Part shown: positions 63,176 through 64,000 of the stretch, piece by piece | Layout of the letters: the number at the start of each line of letters is the position of its first letter | Numbering within the stretch: position 1 is the first letter of the stretch | Source of the DNA: G963677185 sp963677185 | GTDB taxonomy: Bacteria > Bacillota > Syntrophomonadia > Syntrophomonadales > Syntrophomonadaceae | Length of the DNA stretch: 64,000 nt | Assembly: GCA_963677185.1 (NCBI GenBank) | Contig: OY781889.1 | Coordinates: forward strand, 2,604,001 to 2,668,000 | Direction: 5' to 3' | Program-made: the position numbers and the translations under genes | The notes under the pieces: generated by a model | What the model saw: the letters and a program-made list of their open reading frames with translations, nothing else | Told to the model about the DNA's origin: nothing | The model's database searches: none

Positions 63176-63571
63176 TCAATGCCATATTTGTCGCACTGGA
63201 TTGTTTCCACAATAAACGTAAAGATCGACACTCCCACCACGGAAACCAATCGGATCTTTTGCTGTCCACCGGCCAGTAAGTGGTTCGTAATCCCGGACTC
63301 CGAAGCGAATCAGACCGGTATCCGGGTCCTGAAGTCCGCCAGCAAAGCCAAGCGCGATCTTGAAATCGGGATTGCTGTCAGATAGGATATTGCCCCAGCT
63401 ATCATATTCTATCTGTTTTACAATGTTGCCGCCATTGTCGGTAATTATCTTCGGGCTGCCGTTTTCATCGGTCAGCGCGTAGTATTTGACACCATTTTTC
63501 TCAACAGCTGCCAGGAAACCATAATTATCGTAATAGTAAACACACTGCTCGCCGTTGTTCTTTTTGCTCAC
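63176..63571 (-). pseudogene. RHS-core fragment without a tip (unit III)
   Basis: 131 residues, GTG 63571, nearly identical to the unit II fragment through LYVYCGNNPV, then RQIWH and a stop. The toxin-like tip is absent, so it is a truncated orphan cassette. Confidence 0.72.
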
Positions 63572-64000
63572 GGTCAGCTAGTATGGTTGAGCCGGATTGG
63601 CATAACCGATGCAATTCGCCTGGTGCTATGACTATGGGCGACATTGATTACGTCAAAACGTTATTCTTCAAAATATGTTCCTGCGATTTGCTCATTTATA
63701 ATGGTATATTGTTCATAATAGTTGTTTTGATAATTCAATGCCAGATATTTGTTAATTATAAAAGCTTATGTGACATAGAAACCGATATTCTATGGCGGAA
63801 AGAGGGCTGTTGATTGGAACGAACATTGCGGAGGGCTCTGGCAGCTGTCCGCGGCGCCGATGATGGGAAGCCGCCGGAGGCCAGGACGGCCGAAGCGCGA
63901 TTAGGTCCACGGATGGATGATGATCGCGGTGCGGCTGGACATCAAGACGGCGCGGATACAGATGCCGAGGCTGGAGCATTGGTGAGTGACTTCAATAGCC
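63186..64000. repeat. Large direct repeat, copy 2 (runs off the window)
   Basis: Matches 61163-61977. Identity continues to the last base, so its right limit lies outside. It carries the RHS core, the plus-strand peptide frame and the GC-rich block. Confidence 0.88.
63628..63813 (+). CDS. Small plus-strand single-span peptide (repeat copy)
   Basis: About 61 residues from ATG 63628 (MTMGDIDYVKTLFFKICSCD, then a membrane span, ending CDIETDILWRKEGC). Homologous in its C-half to 58487-58681, and broken in copy 1 where the frame stops after IFVN. No clear ribosome site; may be a passenger. Confidence 0.3.
   Translation: MTMGDIDYVKTLFFKICSCDLLIYNGILFIIVVLIIQCQIFVNYKSLCDIETDILWRKEGC

Overview
The window looks like the chromosome of an anaerobic Gram-positive bacterium of the Clostridia, most like the Syntrophomonas group. 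That placement is an inference. It rests on strong GGAGG-type ribosome sites throughout, the gene order miaB - ylbF - mutS - (VanW) - hyuA - HDAC - mutL, a CoA-transferase, a thiolase and two phasin-like proteins that suggest acyl-CoA and polyhydroxyalkanoate metabolism, a SipW/TasA-type export locus, and a soluble redox-type chemoreceptor. No rRNA, tRNA or CRISPR array was seen.

Layout. 1-11 kb (minus strand): mismatch repair and tRNA modification block (mutL cut by the left edge, HDAC-family deacylase, HyuA-type ATPase, VanW protein, mutS, YlbF, miaB). 11-12 kb: csoR-trxA with a clear CsoR operator. 12-17.2 kb: a tight five-gene minus-strand operon (TPR-like membrane protein, PRC-barrel protein, degenerate VanW protein, sirtuin with an unknown C-terminal domain, and a 38-residue membrane peptide). 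17.5-22 kb: thiolase, a 300-bp heptamer repeat array, glyA, a phosphodiesterase, and a queuosine-precursor transporter behind a preQ1-I riboswitch. 22-28 kb (plus strand): four fold-type I PLP proteins and a GNAT acetyltransferase. 28-36 kb: phasin-like proteins, asnS, degV, a coupled nucleotidyltransferase/HTH/phosphoesterase trio, a 191-bp structured element, and a lone receiver protein.

36-41.5 kb: a CaiB-type CoA-transferase, then two adjacent AgrC/CitA-type sensor kinases that look complementary. The first keeps the phospho-accepting His but has lost its ATP-binding residues; the second keeps the ATPase but has Ala at the His position. A gamma-carbonic anhydrase follows. 41.5-47 kb (minus): SipW signal peptidase, two TasA/camelysin-like proteins, a coiled-coil surface protein and an LPETG-anchored protein, behind two long palindromes. 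47.6-55.8 kb: REC-PAS4 protein, Dam methylase, GGCT-family protein, a Rossmann-fold chemoreceptor fusion, an MFS transporter, WrbA and a hemerythrin.

55.8-64 kb is an accessory, AT-rich, decaying array. Three repeat units can be made out, each built (minus strand) from an upstream repeat, an RHS-core fragment (lost in one unit), a small 'B' membrane protein and a small 'A' membrane protein. They are interrupted by IS remnants, nonsense and frameshift lesions. The parent rhs gene, if there is one, should lie to the right of the window.

The most promising undescribed systems are the split histidine-kinase pair, the RHS-core/B/A cassette array, the nucleotidyltransferase-HTH-phosphoesterase trio, and the NAD-binding-type chemoreceptor.
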